Of a DNA stretch of 64,000 nucleotides, positions 1 through 11,649 are shown in pieces. The position numbers and the translations under genes are program-made. The notes beneath the pieces are model-generated. The model did no database searches, was not told the DNA's origin, and saw only the letters and a list, made by a program, of their open reading frames with translations. Origin of the DNA: Hofstenia miamia (lineage: Eukaryota; Xenacoelomorpha; Acoela); NCBI GenBank assembly GCA_004352715.1, contig SCFE01000078.1:1227677-1291676 (forward strand), given 5' to 3'. Each line of letters opens with the position of its first letter. Position 1 is the first letter of the stretch.

Positions 1-560
1 GTAAAAGTAGCAAGTTTAATTTAAAAGTGTATTTTTCTAATGAATTAGAATTTTATTTATGAAAGAGTTATTACTCTCATGTGTTGTGTATAGTTTGTGA
101 TTAATTACAACGTGTGCATTGCTATTAATTTTATTTTACAATGTGTTTTCATCTCTACATGTTTTAAATTAAAATGGAGATTATTATTGTTTAAGTGTAG
201 AGAATTATTATTTTACACACTATGTGTTTATATCTTTCACACACACATTTATTTAATGCTAGATATTTTTTTATTCAATTGTTTATATTCTCCAAAAATG
301 TGTATTAAACACCAACGGTTTTTACTTGATTGTTGTTATTGCTAATCTATTTTATATGAATCAACATGTGTTAATCTCTTATTCGAAATTTGGTAATTGA
401 CATTTTTAATATTTTATAAAGAAAATGTGTGTGCTTATTTTGATACTCTTTTTGCATTGAGTAAGCTTTTCCCAATGTAAAATATTTTTTTTCACAATGC
501 GTGCCGCTCTTTAAATAAGTGTCCCTCTCCACTCCCATTTCTAAAAATTTTTAAATTTAG
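1..560. other. AT-rich flank, no gene seen
   Basis: Low-complexity AT-rich sequence. The one open frame of about 80 codons (97-345) has skewed, hydrophobic low-complexity composition and no recognisable motif, so I do not call it a gene. A pyrimidine-poor but usable splice-acceptor-like TTTAG at about 556-560 precedes the polymerase pseudogene. Confidence 0.5.
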
Positions 561-2307
561 TTCTACAAGCAGTGCTGGTCAGCCCACCTTATTCCAATGT
601 GCACACTGCACATATACTAACCTCAAGCCCCATGCACTTCAGGCCCATATAATTAGGAGACATAAAAAATCACGGGTGTATCTATGCACTGAATGCAGAT
701 TATTTTTCCATAATGAGGCATTGTTTTCTGAACACGTTACAATTGTTCATGAACGATCAGCACCAACTCCTATCAACGAGATTATTTTGCATAAAACAAA
801 TATGGCATGTAAAGGAAGCTTTGCCTGTTTTGAAAGCCAGCAATTAAATGCGGTGGACATTTATTCACCATTCCAACTTGCATATCCATCCATTGCAAAA
901 ATTATTAAGGAGGACGTGGCCAAACATTTCTCTGCCAAAGTTTATCTGATAGCTGAGGTGGAACTATCACGAACTGATGGAAATGAAGAAAAGCGAGTTA
1001 TTCTCCACCCAACTAGTAAACCAGCTTCAGTTTTTCGTACGGGACTTTGTGAGGCAACATATTCTTCTATGGTAAATGAGCTTGCAAACTACATTTCCAT
1101 GTATGCACACAACGGATCAGGGTGGATTGTTAAAAATATAAACAATGTAGGGCTACGCATTGCAAAGTATAGACCGACCCACGCTGGCACATTTATCCCG
1201 CTACCAGATTGCTTGAAACACAACAGTTTCCTGGTAAACCCGAAAAGTGGTGAATCCAACTTGTGCTTTGTGTATGCTATTTTGGCATGTCTGCATCCAG
1301 AAGTTAAAGCTAGATGTCAAGTAACCCGTCTAAACAAATTTAAGCATACATTAAATATTAATGGTCTGACATTCCCACTGTCTATAAATGACGTCTGCAT
1401 TTTTGAGGATCTCAACCAAATTAATGTCAATGTTTATGCTCTAAATGCTGATGATCAGAGTTTGGTTCCCGCATACGTGTCTGAAAAGCACTATGAAAAA
1501 AATGCAAATTTACTACTAATTGAAGAGGATGGAAATAGTCATTATGTGGCCATAGCGAATTTGAATGCCTGCCTAAAATTTTTCAAAAATACAACCAAGG
1601 GTATGCAAAAGCATCAGAAGAAATGTAGTGGATCTGCTGAAGCAGAAATTACATTCCCCAGTCAGTCGGAAAAAATTGTATTTAAAAATTACGGGGCAAA
1701 AAACTTTGTACCTATCATGGCCACATTCGATATAGAAACGATTTTGGAAAAAGTGTGCATGGTCCTCTTCCTAATCCAGCCACCAGCTACACTGTTCAGG
1801 AAGTAAGGCAGAGACCCTCTGGTATCTGTATTGCNNNNNNNNNGCATTATGACTTCCATATTTTATTGAAAACTTTAAAATTGAAGGAAGGCGAAAAATT
1901 AAGTTGTATTCCCTGCACTAGTGAAAACATGTTATCACTCAGTTTATCAATTCCCATCTCAACTTTTGTTGATAAAAATAATGTAGTGAAAAATATTTAC
2001 GAGGAATTACGATTTCTAGACTCTTATTGTTTTATAACAGATAGCCTCTCCAACCTAACAAAGAACATTGGCAGTGATAATTATAAATTTTTACGCGTGG
2101 GTATGAACGATCAAAAAGCAGAGGCCTTCAGCAGAGGAAAAGGTGTGCTGTGTTATGATTATTTAGATAGTTTCAAGAAATTTAGCGATACACAGCTTCC
2201 AGACTTGGTCCACTGGAAGAACTGATTGACTGGGGAAATATCTATAACACAGGAAGAACTAGACTATGAGCGGGAGCATACATGGGTTAAAGGAGGCTGC
2301 CAGACAC
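561..2307 (+). pseudogene. Broken protein-primed family-B DNA polymerase (Polinton/adintovirus type)
   Basis: This is the N-terminal half of a large mobile-element or viral-type DNA polymerase that would copy the element's DNA in the nucleus. In order: a C2H2-like finger at about 594-660 (CAHC...H...H), a second at about 685-745, a conserved region with a Cys in NLCF (codon 1264) and a His in SHYV (codon 1540), a third C-x-H-type segment near 1600-1625, the exonuclease I motif FDIET (Asp codon 1729), and later the LRFLDSY and YDYLDSF blocks typical of this polymerase family. It is inactive as read: the frame shifts near 1750, a 9-N gap sits at 1835-1843, a TGA interrupts at 2223-2225, and the polymerase palm should lie in or beyond the 1000-N gap at 2308. 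No capsid, integrase or packaging ATPase gene is visible here. The family call rests on remembered motif order; Polinton versus endogenous adintovirus cannot be separated from this fragment. Confidence 0.75.
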
Positions 2308-3307
2308 NNNNNNNNNNNNNNNNNNNNNNNNNNNNNNNNNNNNNNNNNNNNNNNNNNNNNNNNNNNNNNNNNNNNNNNNNNNNNNNNNNNNNNNNNNNNN
2401 NNNNNNNNNNNNNNNNNNNNNNNNNNNNNNNNNNNNNNNNNNNNNNNNNNNNNNNNNNNNNNNNNNNNNNNNNNNNNNNNNNNNNNNNNNNNNNNNNNNN
2501 NNNNNNNNNNNNNNNNNNNNNNNNNNNNNNNNNNNNNNNNNNNNNNNNNNNNNNNNNNNNNNNNNNNNNNNNNNNNNNNNNNNNNNNNNNNNNNNNNNNN
2601 NNNNNNNNNNNNNNNNNNNNNNNNNNNNNNNNNNNNNNNNNNNNNNNNNNNNNNNNNNNNNNNNNNNNNNNNNNNNNNNNNNNNNNNNNNNNNNNNNNNN
2701 NNNNNNNNNNNNNNNNNNNNNNNNNNNNNNNNNNNNNNNNNNNNNNNNNNNNNNNNNNNNNNNNNNNNNNNNNNNNNNNNNNNNNNNNNNNNNNNNNNNN
2801 NNNNNNNNNNNNNNNNNNNNNNNNNNNNNNNNNNNNNNNNNNNNNNNNNNNNNNNNNNNNNNNNNNNNNNNNNNNNNNNNNNNNNNNNNNNNNNNNNNNN
2901 NNNNNNNNNNNNNNNNNNNNNNNNNNNNNNNNNNNNNNNNNNNNNNNNNNNNNNNNNNNNNNNNNNNNNNNNNNNNNNNNNNNNNNNNNNNNNNNNNNNN
3001 NNNNNNNNNNNNNNNNNNNNNNNNNNNNNNNNNNNNNNNNNNNNNNNNNNNNNNNNNNNNNNNNNNNNNNNNNNNNNNNNNNNNNNNNNNNNNNNNNNNN
3101 NNNNNNNNNNNNNNNNNNNNNNNNNNNNNNNNNNNNNNNNNNNNNNNNNNNNNNNNNNNNNNNNNNNNNNNNNNNNNNNNNNNNNNNNNNNNNNNNNNNN
3201 NNNNNNNNNNNNNNNNNNNNNNNNNNNNNNNNNNNNNNNNNNNNNNNNNNNNNNNNNNNNNNNNNNNNNNNNNNNNNNNNNNNNNNNNNNNNNNNNNNNN
3301 NNNNNNN
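2308..3307. other. Assembly gap, 1000 N
   Basis: Exactly 1000 Ns, a conventional placeholder length, so the true size is unknown. It truncates the polymerase pseudogene on its left and ends in a TA microsatellite on its right. Confidence 0.99.
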
Positions 3308-3330
3308 ATATATATATATATATATATATA
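3308..3330. repeat. (TA)n microsatellite at gap edge
   Basis: Pure alternating AT directly abutting the gap. TA tracts also border or sit near the gap at 63905, which suggests these tracts stopped assembly. Confidence 0.9.
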
Positions 3331-3883
3331 GAATTTTATTCGCATCAAATTTAGCTTAGCGCATACTTACAAAGTTATAGGTCAATTCCTTTCTCCAAAA
3401 AATTTAAGTGATCATTTTTGGATGGAAGTCAAATTTTGGATGATTTTGAATCTAACCTTGTGACATATCAGTGAGTGTGCATCTATTTATAAAGTGAATT
3501 TATTTTATCATTTTCAACAAAATAATTTTTAGCTATTATTCATCTAGTGGCAACAGTGTACCTAAATCTATACCTAACCCTAGAAAAATGCTGACGGTAG
3601 ATTATGCCCATCATTGGAATACTGATAATTTGTTGTAAAGGCTAATTTTGTTCCACACCAACCCTTTACTTATGTCAAAATGCCCAACCTAAATAACGTT
3701 TTTCGTTTAAATTTTTCACAAAAATCCTCCAAATTCGTTATACTATTGCAAATATTGGTTTGTACAAACAAGCCTAAATATTATTTAGAATTTTGTTTTT
3801 GCAGAGGCGAAATATAGATGGTACTTTGCATAATGCATACAGATGGCGTATGCAAGAGGGACATTGTGCAATCTCACCCTGTC

Positions 3884-4040
3884 AAGTTTTCAAAATTGAT
3901 TTTGATTGGCTAAATCAAGAAATTTTAGCGAAAAATAAAAAATTGTAATTTAACGTAGTGAAATGCATTTTTAGGGACTATTCTTTCAATATTTCCAAAG
4001 ATTTTGGTCATTACTAAAGTGTCGCCTCGTCAGAAAACTG
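3884..4040 (+). mobile_element. hAT-like transposon relic, same family as 44285-44512
   Basis: The run from about 3884 to 4040 shares a series of matching words with 44285-44512: TTGATTTT-GATTGG, AAATCAA, TTTTAGCGAAAA-like, GCATTTTTAGGG and CAATATTT, in the same order and orientation. The better-preserved 44.5-kb copy ends in CACCCCTG, a hAT-type terminus. No coding capacity remains here. Confidence 0.45.
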
Positions 4041-5184
4041 TAAACCCTTGATTGCATATTTAGCGGCAAATGAAATCATTCTGGCCAGATGAAATTTAAT
4101 AAGGATTTGTGTTTCTAAAAAATAGCTGTTTAGGATCGTGAAGTCGGCATCTAAGTAAAGTTCTGGGCTTTTGTTTCGCTGATAAATCCCATGTTTCCAT
4201 TAGATTTGTCTTATCGTAAGCTTTAGGCAAAGCCTGGTTGTAGCACAACCGATTTATCTTTGCCAAATGCAAGCAGCGGTAATTTCCTAAATTTTCATCA
4301 TTGATTTCCAAGAGCCATTTATTGACTGCTACCTCAGCGAAATTGAAACATTGATTAAAATTACAATGCATATTCAATTTTGATACTATAAACTTCTCTG
4401 TAAATAATTAACATTGACTTAGAATGAGCTTTCAAATAAATCTAATTTCCTTCCATTTGCTCCGCCCTGAACTTGGTGCTCTAAGAAAATGAAGAAAATA
4501 CGTATTGTTTCATAACTTTAGACGCCGCCCATTCCTTTACCACCAATGACTTAAAAATGTTCGTAGCTATTAGGATTATGTCCTACCCATAAATGCATTA
4601 CTAATATGTACAATTGATCTGTATTGTTAACACGATCGGGAGCAATTAGCTTAGCTCCTAATTGAGCATTTGTATTTTGTTTTTTTAATTGCATACACGA
4701 GCTTAGGTTCTCATTATATCACTAAGTCGTAATGTTAAATGTCATGAGAAAACTGTATCCAACAAAGGTTAGTCGAGGTTAAGATTGGGAATACCCACTA
4801 TTATTATTAAGAACTTCATTAGTGATTTAAAAAAGCAGGTTTGTATAAAAGTGAAAGATATTGTAAAATTCTTTAAGCTGCAGATATACCATCTGTGTGC
4901 ATAAAAAGAACAATTCCAATACAGTAAGGTATCGTCCAATAGTAATAAATAGTTCAGCACTGCAATTTTTTACCGGTATGGAAAACTAATATGGGGATTT
5001 AGACTCCATTATAAATGTACAAAAGATGACAGAGAAAAGCCAACTACATTAAACATGAAAGCATACAAGGATAAACAACATCTAAATATACATATCAATA
5101 ACTATAATAACTTAATGAATCTGTACAAAAAAAAATAGTATTAAATAATTTCGTAACAAAATATTGAAAAAAACTCCGCACATT
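4041..5184. other. Intergenic, nothing recognised
   Basis: AT-rich unique-looking sequence. Short open frames at 4096-4377 and 4769-4960 on the minus strand have no start context, splice sites or motifs that support a gene. Confidence 0.5.
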
Positions 5185-6184
5185 NNNNNNNNNNNNNNNN
5201 NNNNNNNNNNNNNNNNNNNNNNNNNNNNNNNNNNNNNNNNNNNNNNNNNNNNNNNNNNNNNNNNNNNNNNNNNNNNNNNNNNNNNNNNNNNNNNNNNNNN
5301 NNNNNNNNNNNNNNNNNNNNNNNNNNNNNNNNNNNNNNNNNNNNNNNNNNNNNNNNNNNNNNNNNNNNNNNNNNNNNNNNNNNNNNNNNNNNNNNNNNNN
5401 NNNNNNNNNNNNNNNNNNNNNNNNNNNNNNNNNNNNNNNNNNNNNNNNNNNNNNNNNNNNNNNNNNNNNNNNNNNNNNNNNNNNNNNNNNNNNNNNNNNN
5501 NNNNNNNNNNNNNNNNNNNNNNNNNNNNNNNNNNNNNNNNNNNNNNNNNNNNNNNNNNNNNNNNNNNNNNNNNNNNNNNNNNNNNNNNNNNNNNNNNNNN
5601 NNNNNNNNNNNNNNNNNNNNNNNNNNNNNNNNNNNNNNNNNNNNNNNNNNNNNNNNNNNNNNNNNNNNNNNNNNNNNNNNNNNNNNNNNNNNNNNNNNNN
5701 NNNNNNNNNNNNNNNNNNNNNNNNNNNNNNNNNNNNNNNNNNNNNNNNNNNNNNNNNNNNNNNNNNNNNNNNNNNNNNNNNNNNNNNNNNNNNNNNNNNN
5801 NNNNNNNNNNNNNNNNNNNNNNNNNNNNNNNNNNNNNNNNNNNNNNNNNNNNNNNNNNNNNNNNNNNNNNNNNNNNNNNNNNNNNNNNNNNNNNNNNNNN
5901 NNNNNNNNNNNNNNNNNNNNNNNNNNNNNNNNNNNNNNNNNNNNNNNNNNNNNNNNNNNNNNNNNNNNNNNNNNNNNNNNNNNNNNNNNNNNNNNNNNNN
6001 NNNNNNNNNNNNNNNNNNNNNNNNNNNNNNNNNNNNNNNNNNNNNNNNNNNNNNNNNNNNNNNNNNNNNNNNNNNNNNNNNNNNNNNNNNNNNNNNNNNN
6101 NNNNNNNNNNNNNNNNNNNNNNNNNNNNNNNNNNNNNNNNNNNNNNNNNNNNNNNNNNNNNNNNNNNNNNNNNNNNNNNNNNNN
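5185..6184. other. Assembly gap, 1000 N
   Basis: Exactly 1000 Ns. The right edge opens directly into a tandem repeat (6185-6316), a likely cause of the gap. Confidence 0.99.
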
Positions 6185-6316
6185 AAATTACTCATACCAA
6201 AAATGGCCTGTGATATTATCAAAGTGAACCCGAAAGGGGTTGTTATAATACGGTATATATTAACATGGCGTAATGCAAACAAATGTGATATTATCAAAAA
6301 TTACTCATACCAAAAA
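6185..6316. repeat. 113-bp-period direct repeat at gap edge
   Basis: ATTACTCATACCAAAAA occurs immediately after the gap and again about 113 bases on (near 6299), and TGATATTATCAAA recurs near 6210 and 6284. The unit therefore probably continues into the gap as a tandem array. Confidence 0.6.
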
Positions 6317-8323
6317 GTGTAAACTAAATTTGAACATGAATCATGCAAATAGGCCCTAATATGGTACACTAATTAAAAGCTATTAGCAAGCTGTCAGCCA
6401 GTTACCCCCCGATCTGTCAAAAAGCACTTTGTGAGTTATCGCAATCTGTCAGAAATTCATTAGTCATCTGTCAATCAAATGGTGAGTCACTAAAAAACAC
6501 TCATCAATATCGCAGAGGTCAAGGTCATTTTGTGGGATCTCCGATGCCTTATGTATACTACTCATGTGCAGAAGAGCGTTTTCGGGTACATTTTCTTATA
6601 CTCCACCCGATCAAACTACAAGTACTGGTCCTGAGCATACTTGAGAACATTGGCTATCTGATCAACTCATTGTGAACTTCTAATCTACAACACAAACTAT
6701 ACAACACTTGAATGAAAATAATAAGGTCAAAATTTATCTAGCAACACTAATTTATCTGGAGTAACAGAATTGGGTTTGTAGTACTGAAACCTAGAAGAAA
6801 ACGCAACTGCAGAGTTAAATTTTACAGTCTCAGCCATCGTTCTACCACACCAGACCACTATTAAAGAACGTATTTCTTTCGAACAAAGCACTCGTATGTC
6901 AAAGGTTGCATTTTTATGAAGTGATCTAGCTTTCATTTGTCACAGTTCAAAAATCCAAAGCAATTGGCAACATTTTTTATTATAGAAAAATCCGTTGCCA
7001 AACTCAAACAGTGATTCAACTTGTAAGCAATATCACGGTGAAGATATTGACGTCCATAGGAAAATATACACAATAATACGAACACAACACATTCGAACGG
7101 CAAAAACTGTCCCCAATCACTAGTGAGGGTATTATATATTTGTTAACTCCAAGGAAACATGAATATCGTCAGCAGAGAGAAATTTTGAATCAATATTTAG
7201 TCCTAACATACAAAATTACTTTTATTTCAAAAAGATTACACCCGTTGCCACATTCGCTTTATTCCAGGAAAATCATGAAAATTTGAGAATTGCTTTTCTT
7301 CCAAATTGGCCTCCGCTTTATCTGCCTCTGAATATCATTTAGGGGGAAGATTTTGAAAATATTCTCGGAGAGAATCCAACATGATCATTTTGATGTTTTT
7401 GGGAAATTTGTGTGAACAGAATTTTATCAATTATTGAAGATTTTTCATAATTAGTGTTCCTCAATACTACATCTAGAACTGTACAAATAAGGTATTTTGT
7501 ATACATAAAAGGTTTATATGGACCCGCACGCACCAATACCCGCAGAAGTATCACATGTAGCCGCATGAATCCATTAAAGTTTTACCCGTACTAACTAAAA
7601 AGCCCGTTGATTCTATTTACTACAGTGCATATATTAATAACTAAGCAATAACTCAATTAAAAAACTATACAAAACTAAACATTAATTGCATTTGCTACGA
7701 ATGATCAGAAAATAGAAATATACACATGTACAAGTAAAATATATTTTTGCCTAAGTGCCAAAAGCTTTTTGAAATTTGAAGGAAGAATATAAAATATTTT
7801 ACTTACACCACACATTTATCATGCTGGCCTGTTATAATCAAATTTCAAACATTATAGGCTTAAGAATTCAATTGCACTACTGACTACAAAACCTAAATTC
7901 AATGTTTTTATCTTCTGAAGTATATTCAACAATTAGGTCAAATTTTCAATTTGTACATTTCGATAATTCGATGTTAAATAGATACCGATTTGAATATTTT
8001 CATTTACCTTCTCAGAATATCTCATTAAGAAACACAGAATCCGATTTTTTGTCAAAAAGAGTTTAGACAGATTCCTTGAAGAGTAAATTAAGGGGCATGA
8101 GAACATATATGACACCGTAATATTTTGAAAACGCATTGTTCAGGAATGAAATATACAACAATAATAAAACGTTTTCGACTGTCTTTAAACATCTAGACAA
8201 ATTTCTAATAATGTTCCCACAAGTGATTAATATTTTAACATATTTTTTGCATCTTACCCGTTATTTTCCTTTTTATCAGCACCCGCTCGTGCCGTATCAG
8301 TTGTACCCGTACACACACAACCC
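6317..8323. other. Intergenic with scattered hAT-type words
   Basis: No supported gene. Patches such as GGGTACATTTTC...CCACCCGATC (about 6583-6615), GACCCGCACG (about 7521) and CACCCGCTCG...GTACCCGTAC (about 8280-8312) look like the CCCG-rich subterminal repeats of hAT non-autonomous elements, but I could not pair their ends. Confidence 0.4.
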
Positions 8324-8341
8324 TACTCAATAGCCAAGATG

Positions 8342-8380
<39 letters not shown>

Positions 8381-8942
8381 TGCGAAAAGGAATTTTTTCG
8401 AAGTTTAAGTTTTTATATTTTGGTTTGAAAAATATTTCATGCTGTTTTTAAAATGGAATGTTGTGTTGATTATGTAGTGTTTTCTTGACCAAATAATGTG
8501 TTGGTTAATTTTACATTGGATTCAGTTTAAATTCGTTGCGAATTTTATATGAAATTTGATGAAGATAAAACTAAAACGCACCCTGAAGTTTTTTCTTTAG
8601 ATTTAATGCTATATCACTGCACACGCACTTTTCAAAATATTTTTTCTGTTGAGGTAAGTCATAATATTAGTACGTAATATGAAAAATTAACAAAGCTTTT
8701 TATTAGTATGCTTAGATGTGGTCTTAGGTAGACTATTGCTTATCTTTAGATTTTTATGGAGCAATACGTCAACTACATCTTGTGAAATTCTACCAACAAA
8801 CAGTCAGGCATACAGGCAAACATAGTAGTTCTAGTTAAGGTGAACTAGAAAAACAGAACTTCTAATCAGCACTAGTGTAAAAAATCAGTAGACATACTTT
8901 AAACCTTGAATATTCCCGATTAANTACTCAATAGCCAAGATA

Positions 8943-8985
<43 letters not shown>

Positions 8986-9528
8986 TGCGAAAAGGAATTT
9001 TTTCGAAGTTTAAGTTTTTATATTTTGGTTTGAAAAATATTTCATGCTGTTTTTAAAATGGAATGTTGTGTTGATTATGTAGTGTTTTCTTGACCAAATA
9101 ATGTGTTGGTTAATTTTACATTGGATTCAGTTTAAATTCGTTGCGAATTTTATATGAAATTTGATGAAGATAAAACTAAAACGCACCCTGAAGTTTTTTC
9201 TTTAGATTTAATGCTATATCACTGCACACGCACTTTTCAAAATATTTTTTCTGTTGAGGTAAGTCATAATATTAGTACGTAATATGAAAAATTAACAAAG
9301 CTTTTTATTAGTATGCTTAGATGTGGTCTTAGGTAGACTATTGCTTATCTTTAGATTTTTATGGAGCAATACGTCAACTACATCTTGTGAAATTCTACCA
9401 ACAAACAGTCAGGCATACAGGCAAACATAGTAGTTCTAGTTAAGGTGAACTAGAAAAACAGAACTTCTAATCAGCACTAGTGTAAAAAATCAGTAGACAT
9501 ACTTTAAACCTTGAATATTCCCGATTAA
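8324..9528. repeat. Tandem 600-bp duplication split by a single N
   Basis: 8324-8923 and 8925-9528 are the same sequence almost base for base, starting TACTCAATAGCCAAGAT and ending TTCCCGATTAA, with a single N at 8924 between them. They differ mainly in the length of an internal (AT)n tract (about 8345 and 8946) and one G/A change near the start. The N exactly at the joint and the near-identity argue for two overlapping contig ends that were not merged, rather than a biological duplication. No coding potential is seen in the unit. Confidence 0.9.
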
Positions 9529-10500
9529 AATTGCAAAAATCAATATCAACCATATCATGCATTCAATTAGTACTTTGTGCAATTGCATACATGCAGATGC
9601 AGTCATATGATTTTGCCAATATAAATGTAATATTTAATTGTGATTAAATCCAATACATTGAAATGACCTACAAAACTTAAGAATATGAGCATTTTAGTTT
9701 TTACTTTATAACTTAACTTTTGTAACAGTCGGTAAAACCTTAAAAAACTGGTTATAATTAAAAGATAGACTGCTTTACGTTGCATATCATATATTTGAAA
9801 GCATAGGTATCTCTTAAACTATTGTATTAGGTTGGTGTTCCCTTATTGTCTCCGTAGTTAATTACATAAAGCTAATAATTCAACAGAATTGCATTAGCAA
9901 ATTTTTTTTTAAAATTGCAAATAAACCATATTCATACATTTAAACAAAAATTCAACATTAACAAAAAAACAAAAGACTATTATTCCACACCATGGATTCC
10001 TCTTTGATTGACAGTGAAATATGTCAGTTGGCGTGGTAGATGTGAAGAAAACACGAAGTGCATCGATCTGAGAACGACATCAGAATAAAGCTCGATCTGT
10101 TCATTGAATTCTTTTATAGCATACTGAGTGCGCTTGATACAAATGCGAGTGTTAATAATGGAAGACCAAGATAATCCTAAAACGATTAATGATTAACATG
10201 AAATTGTGCATGAGTAAAGAAAATCGAGGCGTGTGGAGCCGGGACCTACAGGGAACGTTAGGAACAAGATACGGGACAGGACCGGAACCACCTGTTTCGG
10301 GATGATGCGTATGTGTGCATAATATGAAGAAGTCTCACCCTTAAATAATATATTTATATATATATATACGGGATTTCATTTCATAAAAATAAACCAATTA
10401 ATATTAGTTTCGGAGAAACAATCATATTTTGATGTCAGTGCTAAAATAGAGCATCTACAGTACAGTAGTATTTTGCTATTCAGCAGCCTATATAAATATA
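9529..10500. other. Intergenic; mariner-like end and a GC-richer block
   Basis: TTAGGTTGGTGTTCCCTTATT near 9827 resembles the terminal repeat of mariner elements, but no partner end or transposase was found. A block at about 10030-10330 is distinctly less AT-rich than its surroundings and contains repeated GGGAC/GGACC words; I see no tRNA-like promoter boxes or open frame in it. Confidence 0.35.
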
Positions 10501-11649
10501 CAGTACTGGAAATATGTATTCGACCTCCTTGGAATTTTGAATAAATAATGAACACTCATTGGATAGAGTGTGCCTAAAATTATAAATAAGTGTTACTTTG
10601 ATTAAGAAAGCAAAATTTGTATGTCTAATACCATAACATATGTAGAATAACAATTGGCTATTAATTTTTAATCAAAATTAGAAAACTTTTATTCGAAAAA
10701 TATAATCGCCCACCTGAAAAAATTTTAATAAATGAGCAAATCTGAAAAAAGTAAATTCAAAATAAGATACATAAATGAATAATTGAAGCAATACACGTAC
10801 TTAGCAACAAAATTGTCTTTTTTAATATTTTGTAGGATGTCCTTTGAGCGAATAACAGCTTCAAGGCGATCATGGAATAAACAAAAACTTTTCAATAAAA
10901 CTGTTGGGAATTGCATAAATTTTTTTCTTTATTGCGCTTCACAGATAGTCTTCAGTGTGAAGAGTATGCTGTCCAATTCGACATTTGACCTCTTTCCACA
11001 TATTTTCGATAATGTTAAGCTCTGGAGATTGGCCAGGCCAGTCAGCAAGGATGGCAACCTCATTATTGTGGAAGAAGTTTTTCATTTCTTTTGAAGTATG
11101 ACATGGAGCACCACCATGCTGATATATTGAATCACTTCACACGGCGTAATCAATCTTTTCTTTGAGGTTAAGAATGGTTTTCTGGCTGCCACGAAAGTCA
11201 CAATGGAGTAGTTCTTCAGGATGTTTCGAACAGTTCTTGCTGTCACGAGGTGACGATGAGCCCATTTCTTGCGAACCTCCTCTGAAGTCTTTCTGGGATT
11301 TCGCTTTGAAAGGCACATAAGAGCTGATTGGGAGGTTTTGGAGGTCTTTTTTGGTCTTCCGGACTTTGGCTTGGGGGCAATTATATTTTCAGAAGTGAAA
11401 CGTCTGATGATATCACGTTGACTCATTCATTCCAAATGTTTGGAGATAATCAACTCGCGAATGGCAAGAGGTAAGTAACCAGGCATCATTTATGGCGAAG
11501 AAAGACTGTTATTAGACATTTCAATACAAATAGACTGAAAAAAGCTCAACCCAAATCTAATCAGAAAATAACTATGACATTCTTGGCGTTTATTTCTTAG
11601 AAATATTTATGACAAATCATGGGTGGCGGAATTCTTTTTTCCAGTACTG
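10501..11649 (-). mobile_element. Deleted Tc1-like transposon with TIRs and TA target duplication
   Basis: The element starts CAGTACTGGAAATATG at 10501 and ends with the inverted CATTTTTTCCAGTACTG-like sequence at 11649; both ends are flanked by TA (10499-10500 and 11650-11651), the hallmark of Tc1/mariner insertion. It is 1149 bp, shorter than a full Tc1 element (about 1.6 kb), because the central transposase region is deleted. The transposase reads on the minus strand. Confidence 0.9.
10830..11489 (-). pseudogene. Tc1-like transposase, internally deleted
   Basis: Read from 11489 leftwards: an N-terminal helix-turn-helix segment (MSQRDIIRRF), the GRPKKTSK linker typical of Tc1 proteins, and a second helix-turn-helix (TARTVRNILKNYSI). 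The catalytic core then jumps straight to the GGAPCHTSK block, so the stretch carrying the first catalytic Asp is missing. The second catalytic Asp, expected before GAPCH, reads Gly (codon 11113-11115). The third block is intact (DWPGQSPELN...ENMW, with the Glu). In-frame stops occur just before MSQRD (TGA) and after TEDYL. The C-terminus near 10830 (DRLEAVIRSK) matches the family's usual tail. It is certainly non-functional. Confidence 0.85.

Noticed and set aside
2226-3359. Long open frames across 2226-3359 and 5095-6297 on both strands
   Set aside because: They are open only because they run through 1000-N gaps; the real codons at either side do not support a gene.
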